From contig RWJK01001218.1 in assembly GCA_004335835.1 (NCBI GenBank), positions 43,872 to 107,871 of the forward strand: a DNA stretch of 64,000 bases, written 5' to 3'. Position numbers and translations under genes: made by a program. Shown here one piece after another: positions 44,601 through 56,471 of this stretch (positions within the stretch are counted from its first letter, which is position 1; every line of letters starts with the position of its first letter). Source of the DNA: Scenedesmus sp. ARA3 (lineage: Eukaryota > Chlorophyta > Chlorophyceae > Sphaeropleales > Scenedesmaceae). The notes beneath the pieces are model-generated. The model was not told the DNA's origin. It made no database searches and saw nothing but the letters and a program-made list of their open reading frames with translations.

Positions 44601-47600
44601 AGCATGTAGGTGCAATGGTCAGCTGAATGAAACAGCACTTCCAAGTGCACATGCAGAATACTGCCCACTATTGCGGCCCACGCAGACGCGCATGCTCACA
44701 TATGCAGGTCCACAACAGCCCAAGCTAACACTGCTTTGGTGGTGTGGCAGTAGATGTAGCAGGAGGAAAGCCAGACAAGTTTACGGTGGCCAGCAAACCA
44801 AGGTCACAACAATGTAGCGCTGTGAACTGCTTGTGCAGCAGCAGCAGCAGCGGCAGCAGCAGCAGCGCTGCCCCTCACTTTGATGATCTCGAGGTTCATG
44901 GTGTCCAGCGCCAGCATGACCAGGCTGGTGACCACGATGGTGAAGTCCACCTGGTTCTGGAAGAAGGAGATGTAGGGCTTGAAGCCGAATGCAACGACCT
45001 TCATCAGCGCCTCAATGGCGAAGCAGATGGTGAACACCATGTCGCTGCGGCAGCAGCAGCAGTAGCAGCAGCAGCAGCAGAAGCAATTTACATCGCAGCA
45101 TCAGATCGTGTTCATTGATGTGACCATGCTCGCCCCTTCAAGCAGTGAGGCACATCTGCAACCTCTATGACAGCTTGGTGCACAGCTCAGCCACCCACCC
45201 ACCTCCAGAACAGGATGGCGCCGTCCAGGTTGTCCCTGCTCATGTGTGGGTACTCGTACGCCATCGCCACGCAGTTGAGCACAATGAAGAAGAACATCAC
45301 GTAGTCAAACCAGCGCGCAGTCACGATGCTGTACAGATGCAGCCGGAACGCATTGTCATCCTTGAAGAGCCATAGGCTGGTGCCTGCCATGTCTGGGTAG
45401 GTGCGCGAGCGGCAGCTGGAGTTGCCCACACTCCATGCGCCTGCGCACAGAATGCACGTGGCCGCACAGCAGCAAGCAGCACAGCATCAGCTGGTGAGCA
45501 CAGTCAGCAACTGTCATGCAAAGCAGCCTCAATGACAGCTCAGCATGCTGATTTCGGTGCTACATTCCACAAAGCGGGACTTCCATGTACCACTCTCTTG
45601 CTTCGTTCGTCACACAATGTCCGTGCTGTGCATAGCTGCGGGTTGATGCGCACGTGCCATTAACAGCGTGTCGTTCACGCTGCAGCCAGCGCCCCACCTG
45701 ACTGCGAGCCCTGCCCGCCGCTGACGTAGCTCTGGCCGCCATCACTCAGCGCTGCCTCGCTGCCCATTGATGCTGAGCGTGTCAGCTGCCTGGCGCCGCC
45801 GCCAGCAGCAGCACCGCCTTGAGAGCGGCTCTCACTTGCAGCAGAGCTCTCTGCACCCATTGTGTCTGCTGCGCTGCTGGCAGCATCAGACTGCAGGGAA
45901 AACAAGCGAGACGCAGCAGATGCGGACACAGTTCAGGTGAGCTCAAAAACGGCAATTACACACGAAACACACGTGCAGAAGCATGGCTAGCACGAGAACC
46001 ACATGCAGAAGTCTGCCTGGTTGTCAGCAGGCACGTGGCTAGCAGTGCTCACCACTCCACGGGACACCTGGCGCCCTGGCTGCTGCATGCCTGATGACCC
46101 ATCCTCGATGCCACCCGGCAGCTCAGCCGCCACAGGCGCAGCAGCAGCAGCAGCAGCAGCAGCGGTGTCGACTGCTGCAAAGCTCACCTGCACATTGCAG
46201 TATAAGAAATTGGTGTCAGCATTATTGTCACATGAGCAAGAGGCATGGTACCGGCAGCATTAAGCATAAACACAACTCTTTTTTTTCGTAAGCCTTGGCT
46301 GGGACAAGCAATTGCTCTGCCTGGTAGCTGCAGCGCTATGCGTATCATTGTAAAGCACAAGACACGTGCATTCTTGGTTACTGCGCATGCCGTATATGCT
46401 TGTTTCAGCATTTGACGCACAGCTCCTGCTGCCTTGCGCCGCTTGATCGCCTTGGCTGTGATGGACGGCTCCACACATGAGCTGCCCATGCCAGCCAGCA
46501 GCAGCATGTCCGCCGCGCTGCTGCCAGGCACAGCAGCTCCCAGCACATCCTGAGCACCGCCGTAACTCCTCCCAGCAGCAGTGCTGCTGCCAGCAGGAGC
46601 ACCACCCAGCAAGTCAAGCAGCTCCTCTGCAGCATCTGGCTGGGTTAGCCCGCCTAATTTGCGCCCTGCTGCTGCAGCTGTATGCAGCTGGTGGTTGTAG
46701 ATGGACTTGGTGCCAGGCTCAGGGCTCTCGCCGCGCTGCCGCATGCTCTCTGTGAACAGAGTGACCCTGCGCTGCTGTCGCGGAGGTGAACCACCGCTGC
46801 CAGAGCCCTGCTGCTCCCCTTCCCTTGGTGTGACTAGTATACCAGGCTGCGCCCTGACACCAGATGGTGAGCCAGCAGCAGCTGCTGTGCGAGGGGAGAG
46901 CTCTGTGGGAGCACCCCAACTGACTCCGTTCGCTGTTCGAGGGGAGGCTGGGCGCGGCTCATCTTGCAGGCCTGGCCACCTGCTGCGGGGGTTGCTGCTG
47001 CGCTCTGCGCTAGCTGCTGCTGCCTCTCCTGGCGGCCACTGCGCTGCTGCGCCGCTGCTGCTGCTGGGACCATGCACCAGCAGATATGGCGTCTTGGGTT
47101 CTGCGTCTACTGCAGCCAGCCCCAAGCTCTGCAGCTCATTTTCCAGCACATCAAGTGCCAGCGGCTGCTGACCTATGATTCTTCTGGCCCCTGCTGCTGG
47201 TGCTGCTGCTGCTGCTGACCGCGGGTCCAGAGGTGGTGTCGGCACGCGGCGCGAGCTGGCAGGCGGTGATGCTCTGCCTGCTAGTGCTGCTGCTGCTGCT
47301 GCTGCACCTGCCACACCATTTGAGAAGGTGGCAGTGCCGGCATCTTCCAAAGCCAGTGTGTATCCTGGTGCTGTTCTGCTGTGCATGCCAGGAATAGGGC
47401 TAGGTGCAGGCTCTACACCTTCAGCAATAGGCCCCAGGGCAAGCATCCCCACTAAGCTCTCTGCTGCGTCCTGCTGCTGCTGCAACAGCTGCTGCCGTTG
47501 TTGCCTGACGATGTCAGGGTGATCAATTGCGGCGACAGTAGCCAGGAACTCGTGCCAGGTGAAGGGTGCATCCCCGTCATCCTCTGCGCTGCTGCTGCTA

Positions 47601-50600
47601 CTGCCTCTGTTCCCGTGCCTGCTGCTGCTCTTCTTCTTCCTGCTGCTGCTGCCAGGCCTGCTGCCTGCTTTGCTGGCTGCAGCTGCACCTCCAGTAATTG
47701 CAAGCGCAGCTGACAGCGCACTGCCGTACCCATCTGGTGATGCAGCATCATTTCGTCTCCGTGCATTTACCTTCGCTGGGCCCTCCTCTTCTGATGAGGA
47801 GTGCAGCAGATCCGGAAACATGAATTCAGGAGGCAGCAGCGCATTGGCGGCTGCTGCAGCAGCAAACGCAGCTGCTGCCTCGCGCTTCACTGATAGGCTC
47901 GCACTGCTGCTGCTGCTGGAGATGGCACTGGCACCGCCACTGCTGGTCCTGCGCATTGAGCCAGTGCTGTACATGCCTGCAGCACTCTCTGTCACTGCTC
48001 CACTCTGCTGCAGTGCCAGCTGGCCGCTGCCTGCTGCCTCCAAACTTGTGCGCCTGCTGCCCCCATTGTTGCTGCTACCTGCGCTGGCACTGCTGGACCT
48101 GCGGTACTGCTGCGGTACAGCAACCTCATACTGCATCTGCAACCCCAACATGCGCCGTCGCCTGATCAGACCTGTGCCCCAGCTGCCGCTGCCGCTGCCG
48201 CTGCCCTGGCTGTTGAATGCAGACTCAGCAACAGGGCCTTTCGTTTCTGGCTGATGTGGCATCTCACTGCCTGCCGCTTCTGAGCTGCGCCTCCTGTGAT
48301 ACGGCTGCTGTGAGCCCTGCTTGCCGCCATCCACGCTCCTGCGCTGGTGCTCTGTGGTGCTGCGCCGCTGCGCGCCAGGCGCCTCTTCCGCTGTCGGCCT
48401 GAATGCTGCGATCGCATCATGCTGCACCGCATCGCCACCAGCCGCAGATGCTTTCGCGCCAGCTGCTGCCTTGCCTGATCCCACCCCGGAGCCGCCGTCC
48501 TTCGACTTGCTGCCGCCACCCCAGACGCCTCCAAACGCACTCTTGCCGCTGCCGCTGCCTGCAATGCTGGAGGCCATGCCGCGCAGCTTCTTGCCTGCGC
48601 CCTTGAGCCGGCTGAACATGCTGCTGGCCATGCTCTGGCTGCGCACACCCTTCTTGATGTCTGCCTGCAGCGCACGTATCAGCAGCAGCGCGGGCATTCA
48701 TTTGCCTGTTCTGCATCATGGCAAAACAGTTCTGGCACGTCACATAGCTGTGACATAATGTTGGCAATGGAAATGGGCCGACGTGACTCCAGCATGTTGC
48801 AAACACAGTTGGTGGCATGACAGCCCCGCCGGCAGAGCAGCATTGTTACCGCTGTCAATTCAACTGCTGCAGTTGCACACGGGGTATGACCTTGCTGTGG
48901 CAGCTGCCTGGCATCCTCTCTTATGCGCCGTCGCTGCTGTTGCAGAACACCTATCATACCACTGCACATCACCTGCATAAAGTCCGTACCTCGTACTTGC
49001 GCTCAAACGCGTCCAGCGTAACAGCCAGGAAGAGCATGAGCAGGATGTACTTGCCCATGATCACCCAGGCCAGCCAGAAGGCGCTGGAGGCGTAGTTGGT
49101 GGCGCGGATGGCGGAATACATCTGTGTCTGGAAGTTCTCAAGGTTGAGCGTCTGCAGCAAGGCAGAAACGCAGTGCGGCACGTGCAGCGGATTGCATTGA
49201 GAGCAGCTGCCTTTGCCGCGGGATCGAGTCGCCAGCTGATTGAGCTACTGCTTCACTGCTGACAGTGCAGGCAGCACGCTGCTCAAGAGCTGAAGAGAGC
49301 ACGCCACCCCACCTGTGCGCAGCTACAGGGCACACCGTATCCCGCCTGCACGAAGCCAGAGGTTTGGACCGCACTCTCGCCTGCCACTCACGTTGAAGTT
49401 CATGATGAGGGCGTTGATCAAATCATCGTGGTTGGGCCAGGGCTCGTCAAGCTTGAGCCCCCCAAACACGTGCAGGCCCATGATGGAGAAGACCAGCCAG
49501 AACAGCACCAGCAGCACCACGATGGAGGCAAAGGAGCTCATGCACGACATCAGCACCTGCAGGAACATTATTGTGTGTACAGCAGAGAGTGACGGATGCA
49601 GCCGGACCTGAGCGCTCAAGCTTTGGTGGCGAGGTGACCACATGGTGTGGGTGTAGATGATTAGGTGGTCTTGTAACAGAGTGCAACAATGCCGAGCATG
49701 CTGTGTTGCAAGGCCGCCAGATGCAGGTGTCCTGCTGGCACAACATGACACAGCATGAGCAGATCATGCTGGAGCCCTCAACACGCAGCAGTACGCACCG
49801 CAGCGATCATCTTGAGGCTGTCTAGGTACTTGAACATCTTCATGACGCGCAGCACGCGGAACGAACGCAGCACGCGCAGCGACCGCACAGACCTGCAGCA
49901 GCACAGACGCATCCAAGGCGGCAGCAGCAGCATGTGATGGCGGCCTGCCTACCATTTGTGACCATCTAATCGCTGGAAATATGCTACTTGCCACTGTTAT
50001 CACTGGTCCATTGCATGCTGCCGCCAGCAGGTAGCTGTATACATCACATGCACACTACAGCAGCAAGGGTACAGTCCCTGATCCATCACAGCCTGCAGTG
50101 CTGCACTGCACTGGCGCATGCGCACCTCAGCGCCGTCAGCCCTGACGCGTTGCTGCGCGCCATGAGCTCCGTTACCATCTCCACCAGGCTGAATGCCACC
50201 ACCAGCGCATCAAACAGCGACCAGGCATCTGATAGATAGGCAAACAGGCCCAAGCCTGCGATCTTAGCCAGCATCTCCACTGTGAAGAGGATGGTGAAGG
50301 CCAGGTTGGCCTGATGCAGGCCCTCCTCGAACCTGCGGCACAAAAAATGGCAGGTTGTTAGAGAGACGGTGGTTGCATGTGGGTTTCAGGACCAGCTTAG
50401 ACGGTATGAGCCACGACATGACGAGTGCATGGGCCAAGACCAGAAAGTAAGGAAGTGGAAATCATTCCAACAGGCATCAGCAGGGCTTGAGCAGCATGAA
50501 CCCCGGCAGCAGGTACAGCAACAGCAAGGTGAGCTGCAGGCACTACAGAAACAAGGCATGTGGCAGGACATCAGGGGTCGCAGCGCCTCACTCGTGGGTC

Positions 50601-52572
50601 ATGCCCTCGTGCGTGAGCGCCAGCGCCACCGTGTTGGCGATGATCGCCAGCAGGAAGATGTTGTTGAACATGCTGCTGGTCACCAGCACGCGGATGCGGT
50701 ACTGCAGCATCATGGCGTAGCGCTTGGCGGCAGGCAGGTCCTGCAAGCGGCAAATGCACAGTCAGCGCTGCAGCTTGCCTCGCAATGAAACGCTTGATGG
50801 GCACATAAGCTTCTTGCACAGATGTGGTGCAAGACATCTCTGCCTTTCCTGCAGGCTGCCTAGCGGTTAATAGATTGGACTGTTGGACAACACCCAGCTC
50901 AGGCAACCCAACTGCCACAGAACCAGCCAGCCCACCTCCACGCTCTCGTCAAACTCCTCGATGCTCAGCAGGCACTGCGAGGTGCCGCTCATGCCGCTGG
51001 TGCCGGTGACGCCTGTCACGCCGGTGTACCCGGAGTAGCCGGACATGCCTGAGCCCATGCTGCTCCTGCAGTTGGGAACACAGGCGGTATATCACAACAC
51101 AAGCACGTGGTTACCACGCGCAGGCGACAGACTTGCGTGTGCTGCCCTGTGGCGACAGGTTACCAGCATCAAACACTCAACATAGGGAATGGCTGCAGCT
51201 GCAGCTGCAATACAAATGCAGGCAGCACTGTCCGCTGTCACAGCATTCATTCCGCAATCAATGCAGCCCAAGCTGCTCTGCAGCATACGCACTTGCTCAT
51301 CTGCCTCTCCAGCACCGGCTTAGCTGAGTTTGACGCCAGGGCTGCTGCAGAGGGGCGGCTGGCAGCAGCACCGACGCTGGCAGCTGAGGGCTGCGGTGCT
51401 GCGTCAGCAGCAGGGGCAACAGTCACCCAGGCGACACCTGCTGCAGGCGCACTGGCTGCGGACGCCTGCACGCCAGCAACAAATTCTGCAGCAGCAACAG
51501 CAGATGCAGCAAGAGCAAGCAGCTGATCACCTCATGAGGTTTCCTGGGACCTTCCCATCGTGTCTCCAACCAGCATTCAGTTTTTCAAACGCAAGCATAC
51601 GGTGCAGCACACCAGAGTGGAAGTCAATCAGCTGCATGTGCAAGGATGGCCAGCGCCAGGCAGTTGTCCTTGCAGCCCGCACCTGTGAAGCCTGTGATGT
51701 TGCTGCGTGGTGTGTCGAACTCGCCCATCTCGATGGCTGCTGCCTTCTTGGCCACCACCTCATTGATGTGGCTGGCCAGGGCATCCTTGTTGGCACGTGC
51801 AGCCATGAACCCTTTGACTTGGCCTGTAGCACCAGCAACAAACACATGTAGCATCCGACCTTGCTATTTACACCACCTGCTGCCTGTGCTATCACGTATG
51901 CCTGCAAGCAAGCAACTGGCCCTCTGTTGGCAGCACCAGCGAAGCTTTTAAGGATGCATGGTGAGCCAGTCTTCGTTCCTGCTGTTGCACTGCCGCTCAC
52001 CCCTGGCCCATCCTGCCGCCTTCATCAGGATGTTCTGCTTTGCGCGGCCCTGCTCGCCCTTCAGCGCCCTCCTGTGGCGGCGCTTCTCGTGCAGCAGGCT
52101 CTGCGCCTTGGCAAACTTGGTCTTGAGCACGGCCAGGAACAGGTTCAGCTGCAGCACACATTGTGAAGCAGGAGCAGCTCTGTCAGCACTGGTAGCTGCA
52201 CAGACTGCACTGTCGCACAGGAATACTGGATACGCTGGGCCATTGAGCGCTGTCCCTTGCGCGATTGCGACCTGCAGCCAACATGCGGCAGCCCTCCAGC
52301 CCTATAATACACGTGCAGCAGCGACAAACATTTATCAGCAGCCAAGTCCTTCTTGCGCAGCAATGCATTGCTGCTCACCACAAAGTAGGCGCCAAAGATG
52401 ATCATGGCCAGCCAGTAGATCACAATCACAGGACTTAAAAAGTCCATGGTGCGGTACATGGTGAAGCTCCAGTTGCTCAGCGTCATCGACTGGAACACGC
52501 TGATCATGGCAAGGCCCACGTTGTCAAAGCCAGCCATCTCCCTGGCAGTGCTCTTGTCAAATTTCTGCGGGC

Positions 52573-52612
<40 letters not shown>

Positions 52613-55600
52613 GATTAGGACACAGGTGCTGCGGCAAGGTAACATTTGCATCAGTGCAAGAGCCGCACATGAAGAACCTTCAAGCGGTATACGGATGCTT
52701 TCTGGCACTTAATCGCTGCTATCTCAGCTGGCAGCCATCAACCTGCAGAATCTCAGCCGAGCACACAGCTAGCGGCGCACTCACATAGCACTCGCTGAAC
52801 TCTGCTGGGCATTGCCGTGCCCCACAGCCAAACTCGTCCTGGACTCCGTCCAGGTTTGCCCACTCCGCCTCCCCTGTGGCAGGGTCCCTGCAGCCGTAGT
52901 GGAATGCCTCATCCAGCAGCTCGGTGCCAGCAACTGCAGAGGTAGCGAGAAACAGCGCGACATACAAATGCTTGTGTCAGCTGCCATTGCAAGTACTTCA
53001 AGGCGTTGCATGCCAGTGATGAACATATTTTGGTGAAAGCTACCAGTGCTTCATGTGCAGCTGCTGTATCAGCACCATTAGCAGGTTCTGGAGCTCCTGG
53101 TGAGTGAAGCAGTGAAATTGCTTTGCTGTACCCACAGCAACAGCTAAAGCACATCACAGCCCACCATACCTGCAAATATGAACAGGAAGAACAGCAGCAT
53201 GGCTGCCACGCTGACCAGCAGCGGCACGGCCTCCAGGAAGCACACCACAATGGAGCGCAGCGCAGGAAACCTGCAGCAAACAGTGCATGTACATTGTGGA
53301 ACCAATCGCCACCAGCAGCAGCACAGTGCAGGGTGAGGACCACCATCCAGCAGCTGTGTCAACAACGGGCACCAGATGCATTTCTGTGACGTCACACCAC
53401 GTGCGCAGGCATTGGATGCTGATGCTGCGGCTGCTGCACCAGCATACCCTGCCAACTGCACCAGCTGCAATGAAAATCCGCACATGCTTGTTACACTATC
53501 ATGCACCTCAAACACTAAGCAATTGGCAGCGCGCCATGCCTACCGCGTAATTGTGCGCAGCGGCCGCATTGCGCGCAGCGCCCGCAGCGCCTTCAGGCCC
53601 TCCAGGCCGCCGCCGCTGCTGCTTGCATCCATGGGGATGAAGGTGGTGTAGCCCGCCAGCACCATCACGCAGTCGAAGCTATTCCAGGGGTGGCGCAGGT
53701 AGGCCAGCACGCCGCCGATGGACAGAATGCGCAGCACCATCTCCACCGTGAACGCGATGTTCAGCGCTAGGTCTGTTTGGAAAATACAGCCAGGAGCAAG
53801 TGTTTGGTGGCAGCAGCAGCAGAGCAAGTGTCAGACAAGGGGGTAGTTGTGCGCGAACACTGCACTTGCTGCTGCATGTCGTATCAACTGTAGATTAGCT
53901 GGTGTGGTGTTGCCGAGGCTCATGGCATTGCATGCACGTGCACATAACGCTGTTGCTGCTTGCTCCAGCTGTCGCACATGCGTTTTGCAGGTGCATCCTG
54001 AGCTATGCCTTGCACACAATGGAAGGCACTCACCAATCTTTGCCAGCATCGCATTGCGGGGGCCGTCATGATTGACTGGGTCGTATGCTGCCAGGCTGAT
54101 GCAGTTGCCAAAAATCATCAGCAGCACGATCAGCTCAAAGTCCGAGTGGGTGCAGATCTGCAGCAGAGCCAGCGCAAGTCAGAGGACAGCTTGTCACACA
54201 TGCTCCACAATCTGCGCTGCTGCACAGCCCAGTTGCGGATTCATATGGCAGGGGCATCTTAGATTACACACAGCTTGTACCACAGCACGCTGCAGTTCCC
54301 AATCACAGTGTGCTCACCTTGATTGCTGTGCGCCTTATGTAGGAATATTCGGCATGTTCTGCTTCAACCTATCAGCAGCACAGCAGCAGCAGTTGCGGCA
54401 GCAGAAACAGGTCTTCTTAATGCAATGTTAGAGATGAGCTCTGATGCTCCTGCACATGGTGCAACTGCCATGGCTTAGCACACACTCTCAACTGACACAG
54501 AAGTGGCACTTGGCTGGCACCAGCGCATCATTATTGCTTGCAGGTGCTGCTGCTGCAGTCACCCACCTCTAACCTCTGGGCAGTGTCTAACCGCTCCAGT
54601 GCTTCCTTCTGCTGCTTAGCCTGCTCCTCTGCTGCCTTTACTGATGCCTTACGAGCAGCCAGTGCATTGACCTGCAGAAGGTATACAAACGGGCTCTGAA
54701 ACTAGCACAGGACACCTTGCAAAAGCGATGGTGTGCTATCAAGCCGGCCCAGAACATAACAGTTGCTGCATGTACGCCACTTGGCGTGCACAAGCAGCTG
54801 CACAACTCACAACATGCATATACATGCTGGGGTTGTTGTGATAGTCAGAGCTTGCAGAGCTGCAGCCGCTCACCTCAACCACTCCGTCACCACCAGCTGC
54901 TGCTGCTTCTGTACCAGCTGCTGCTGCTTTGGCACTGTCATCTTCGGCAACAAGGTTGCCCAGTTTGCCTGTGCGTGGGCTGGCACCTGGGCTGCTGACA
55001 CCAATCGAAGAAAGCAGCCGTGTGAACAGCCTAGGTGTGGTGGTGGCACTGCCACTGCTGCTGAACCTTCCTGCATCTGATGTTTGCCTGCGCTCGTTGG
55101 CGGATGCTGCTGCTGCTGCAGCTGCGGCTGCTGTCAGCGTCTGCTCTGGTGGTGCTGCAGGTGCGGCTGCACCAGCTGCCGCTGCTGCTGCCGCCGCAGT
55201 TGTTTTCACAGGTGAAGGTGGCTGAGACGTGCCAGGACTGGGAGTCGTGTCACCGCCTGAAGCACTTACAGGCTCAAGAGGTGCTGGTGCAACTGTGCTG
55301 CTTTTGGGGCGCATGCGGCCAATGAAGTTCATCAGCTTGTTGCCTGTCACAACAGCAGTTGCAGCTGCTCCCAGAGACGCTGCAGCTGCAGCCCCACTGC
55401 TGCTGCTTGATACGCGTGCTGCTGCTGCTGCTGCGCCATCAGCACCTGCTGCATCCACTTGCGGTGCTGGCATATCAGATTTTGGCGTGGCCCTGACACG
55501 TCCTGCAAGGCACAGCAGCGACAGCAGCCAGAAACAGAAGTCAGGGCCTCAGCCAGGTATGCTAACATGCAGAGGGGCAGGCATTGGCGAAGTATTGCTC

Positions 55601-56471
55601 TGCTGCTGCTGTTGTTGGTTCTGCTGCTGCTTCTGCTGCTCTTGATGCAGCTGCAACTGCTGCAGCTGCTGCTGCTGCTGCCTCTGCCGCTTATGCTGCA
55701 TCGTTGTACATCGCAGGCGTAAGCACTTCGACCACACGTGCAAGCTGACTCCGCTGTACCTGCTGCTGCTTGGCAAAGAGCCGGGCGCCACACATGTGCT
55801 GGTAACCTATACCTACCCATGCGCCGCTCCAGGCGCTCCAGCAGCTGCTCCTCCTGCTTCTTCTGGATGAATTCGCGCTGTGAGGTGAGGAAGTCGCCAT
55901 CCCACAGCAGCTCATCAGTGAGAGGGTCATCACCCTGGCTGCCCCTGAGGGCGCGGTACAGCTCGTGTCCTGCAAAAGACGAGTCTGGACCCCCAGGGTT
56001 CATGCCCTCCAAGTCCTGGCTCAGCTCTGGGCTGAGGCCTCCTGCAGGACTGGGGCTGGAGGTGTTGCGGTAGCCAGCAGCAGCTTGACCACTGGGTGGA
56101 GCACCTCCTCCTGATGAGGAGGCTGCTGCTCGCCGGCCTGCTGCAGCTGCAGCAGGACCGCCACCTGGGTTGGATCCAGACCTGTGTAGTGGCAGCGATA
56201 GCAGTTGCTAGTTGCCAGGGATGCCTGCAGGACTGGTTTCTCAGGATGTGACCTGGCAGCATCTGGGCATGCAAGCAGGAGTGGCTAGCATGCCCCTTAC
56301 TGAAGACACAACACATAAGTAGTTACTGCATAACAAACTTACCTGCTTACTGAGGACATTTCTGGCCTGTAAGCCACACAGGCAAGCAAACATGCAAGGA
56401 ACACAAGCAGCAAATCCAGCGCACCTTGGCCTAGCAGCACCATCCTGCCCAGTTCCAGGTGGCCGCTGCAT
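38613..56471 (-). CDS. four-domain voltage-gated cation channel (Cav/NALCN-like alpha subunit)
   Basis: About 40 exons. Exon 1 is 56471-56425; others include 56181-55817, 55502-54874, 54671-54567, 54368-54318, 54157-54034, 53772-53544, 53270-53170, 52933-52785, 52564-52379, 48664-46421 (748 codons), and 40390-40216. Phases close through exon 32. Product is about 2,940 aa. It has four repeats of six membrane segments. S4 sensors include LRALRAMRPLRTI (I), LRVLRSFRVLRVMK (II), LRVLRAIKPLRAL (III) and MRLLRLARVVKLMR (IV). After repeat IV come an EF-hand-like stretch (DLWAEYDDGSGTID) and a basic IQ-like helix (VMRVQRKWRARMR), as in Cav channels. Such channels carry Ca2+ or Na+ across the plasma, ciliary or vacuolar membrane. 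The pore loops do not have the classic EEEE ring. N-terminus and the II-III loop are long and Ser/Ala/Gly-rich. The last exon starts near 39175. Confidence 0.9.
39720..40770 (-). other. channel post-pore EF-hand and IQ-like region
   Basis: Exon 40769-40660 encodes DEFVDLWAEYDDGSGTIDPKDLEGML, with D/D/S/T/D-type loop ligands. Exon 40390-40216 continues with DIPLLAGRVPFQRTAYEL. Exon 39861-39721 holds VMRVQRKWRARMRAAKLKRK, a candidate calmodulin-binding helix. The order matches the proximal C-terminus of Cav alpha subunits. Confidence 0.7.
40106..40155 (-). repeat. copy of the end of a channel exon
   Basis: Bases encoding EGMLKDQ and the following GTGCGC donor repeat 40255-40212 about 105 bp further on in the intron. 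This is the only partial-exon copy I found in the 18-kb channel gene. Confidence 0.75.
40978..42956 (-). other. channel repeat IV
   Basis: S1-S2 in 42956-42779 (LMVVIIANSALMATV), S3 in 42530-42425, S4 in 42219-42134, S5 near 41980-41844 (GALLGLLFFMYAYVGML), pore near 41520-41409 (FKVATNDNWTDVM), S6 in 41127-40978 (SFVLIVSIIMLNLFTAVILE). Asp occupies the selectivity position in TNDNW. Confidence 0.85.
43110..45440 (-). other. channel repeat III
   Basis: S1 in 45440-45203, S2-S3 in 45044-44879, S4-S5 in 44575-44414, the LFHGKFWSCND extracellular loop in 44217-44128, pore helix in 43904-43805, and filter plus S6 in 43564-43430. Joined across the splice, the filter reads ATLNGYTEIMW, with Asn where Cav channels have Glu. 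Confidence 0.85.
46421..48664 (-). other. very large low-complexity II-III loop exon of the channel
   Basis: A single exon of 748 codons, phase 0 at both ends, joins S6 of repeat II to the repeat III side. It is rich in Ser, Gly, Ala and Arg, with many RRS/RRRS-type sites that could be phosphorylated. Two smaller Ala/Gly/Ser exons (46187-46053, 45890-45698) follow before repeat III. The donor (GCT/GTGCGT) is my best fit; the open frame continues beyond it. Confidence 0.65.
48990..50740 (-). other. channel repeat II
   Basis: S1 in 50740-50592, S2-S3 in 50332-50126, S4 in 49892-49799, S5 in 49556-49392, filter and S6 in 49151-48990. Joined across the splice, the pore reads MNFNTLNLENFQTQMY, with Glu at the selectivity position. 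Confidence 0.85.
52001..54157 (-). other. channel repeat I
   Basis: S1 in 54157-54034, S2-S4 in 53772-53544, S5 in 53270-53170, a Cys-rich outer loop in 52933-52785, pore and S6 in 52564-52379 and 52148-52001. The filter reads SVFQSMTLSNWSFTMY, with Ser where Cav channels have Glu. The exon at 52564 is preceded by a CTG run (52571-52612). Confidence 0.85.
52571..52615 (-). repeat. CTG tract upstream of a channel exon acceptor
   Basis: About 13 sense-strand CTG units, then CGCCCGCAG, immediately upstream of the repeat I pore exon. Confidence 0.75.

Noticed and set aside
46184..46420. Continuation of the large channel exon to 46184
   Set aside because: The following exon is in another frame and starts after a good acceptor at 46188; ending the exon at 46421 keeps phase.
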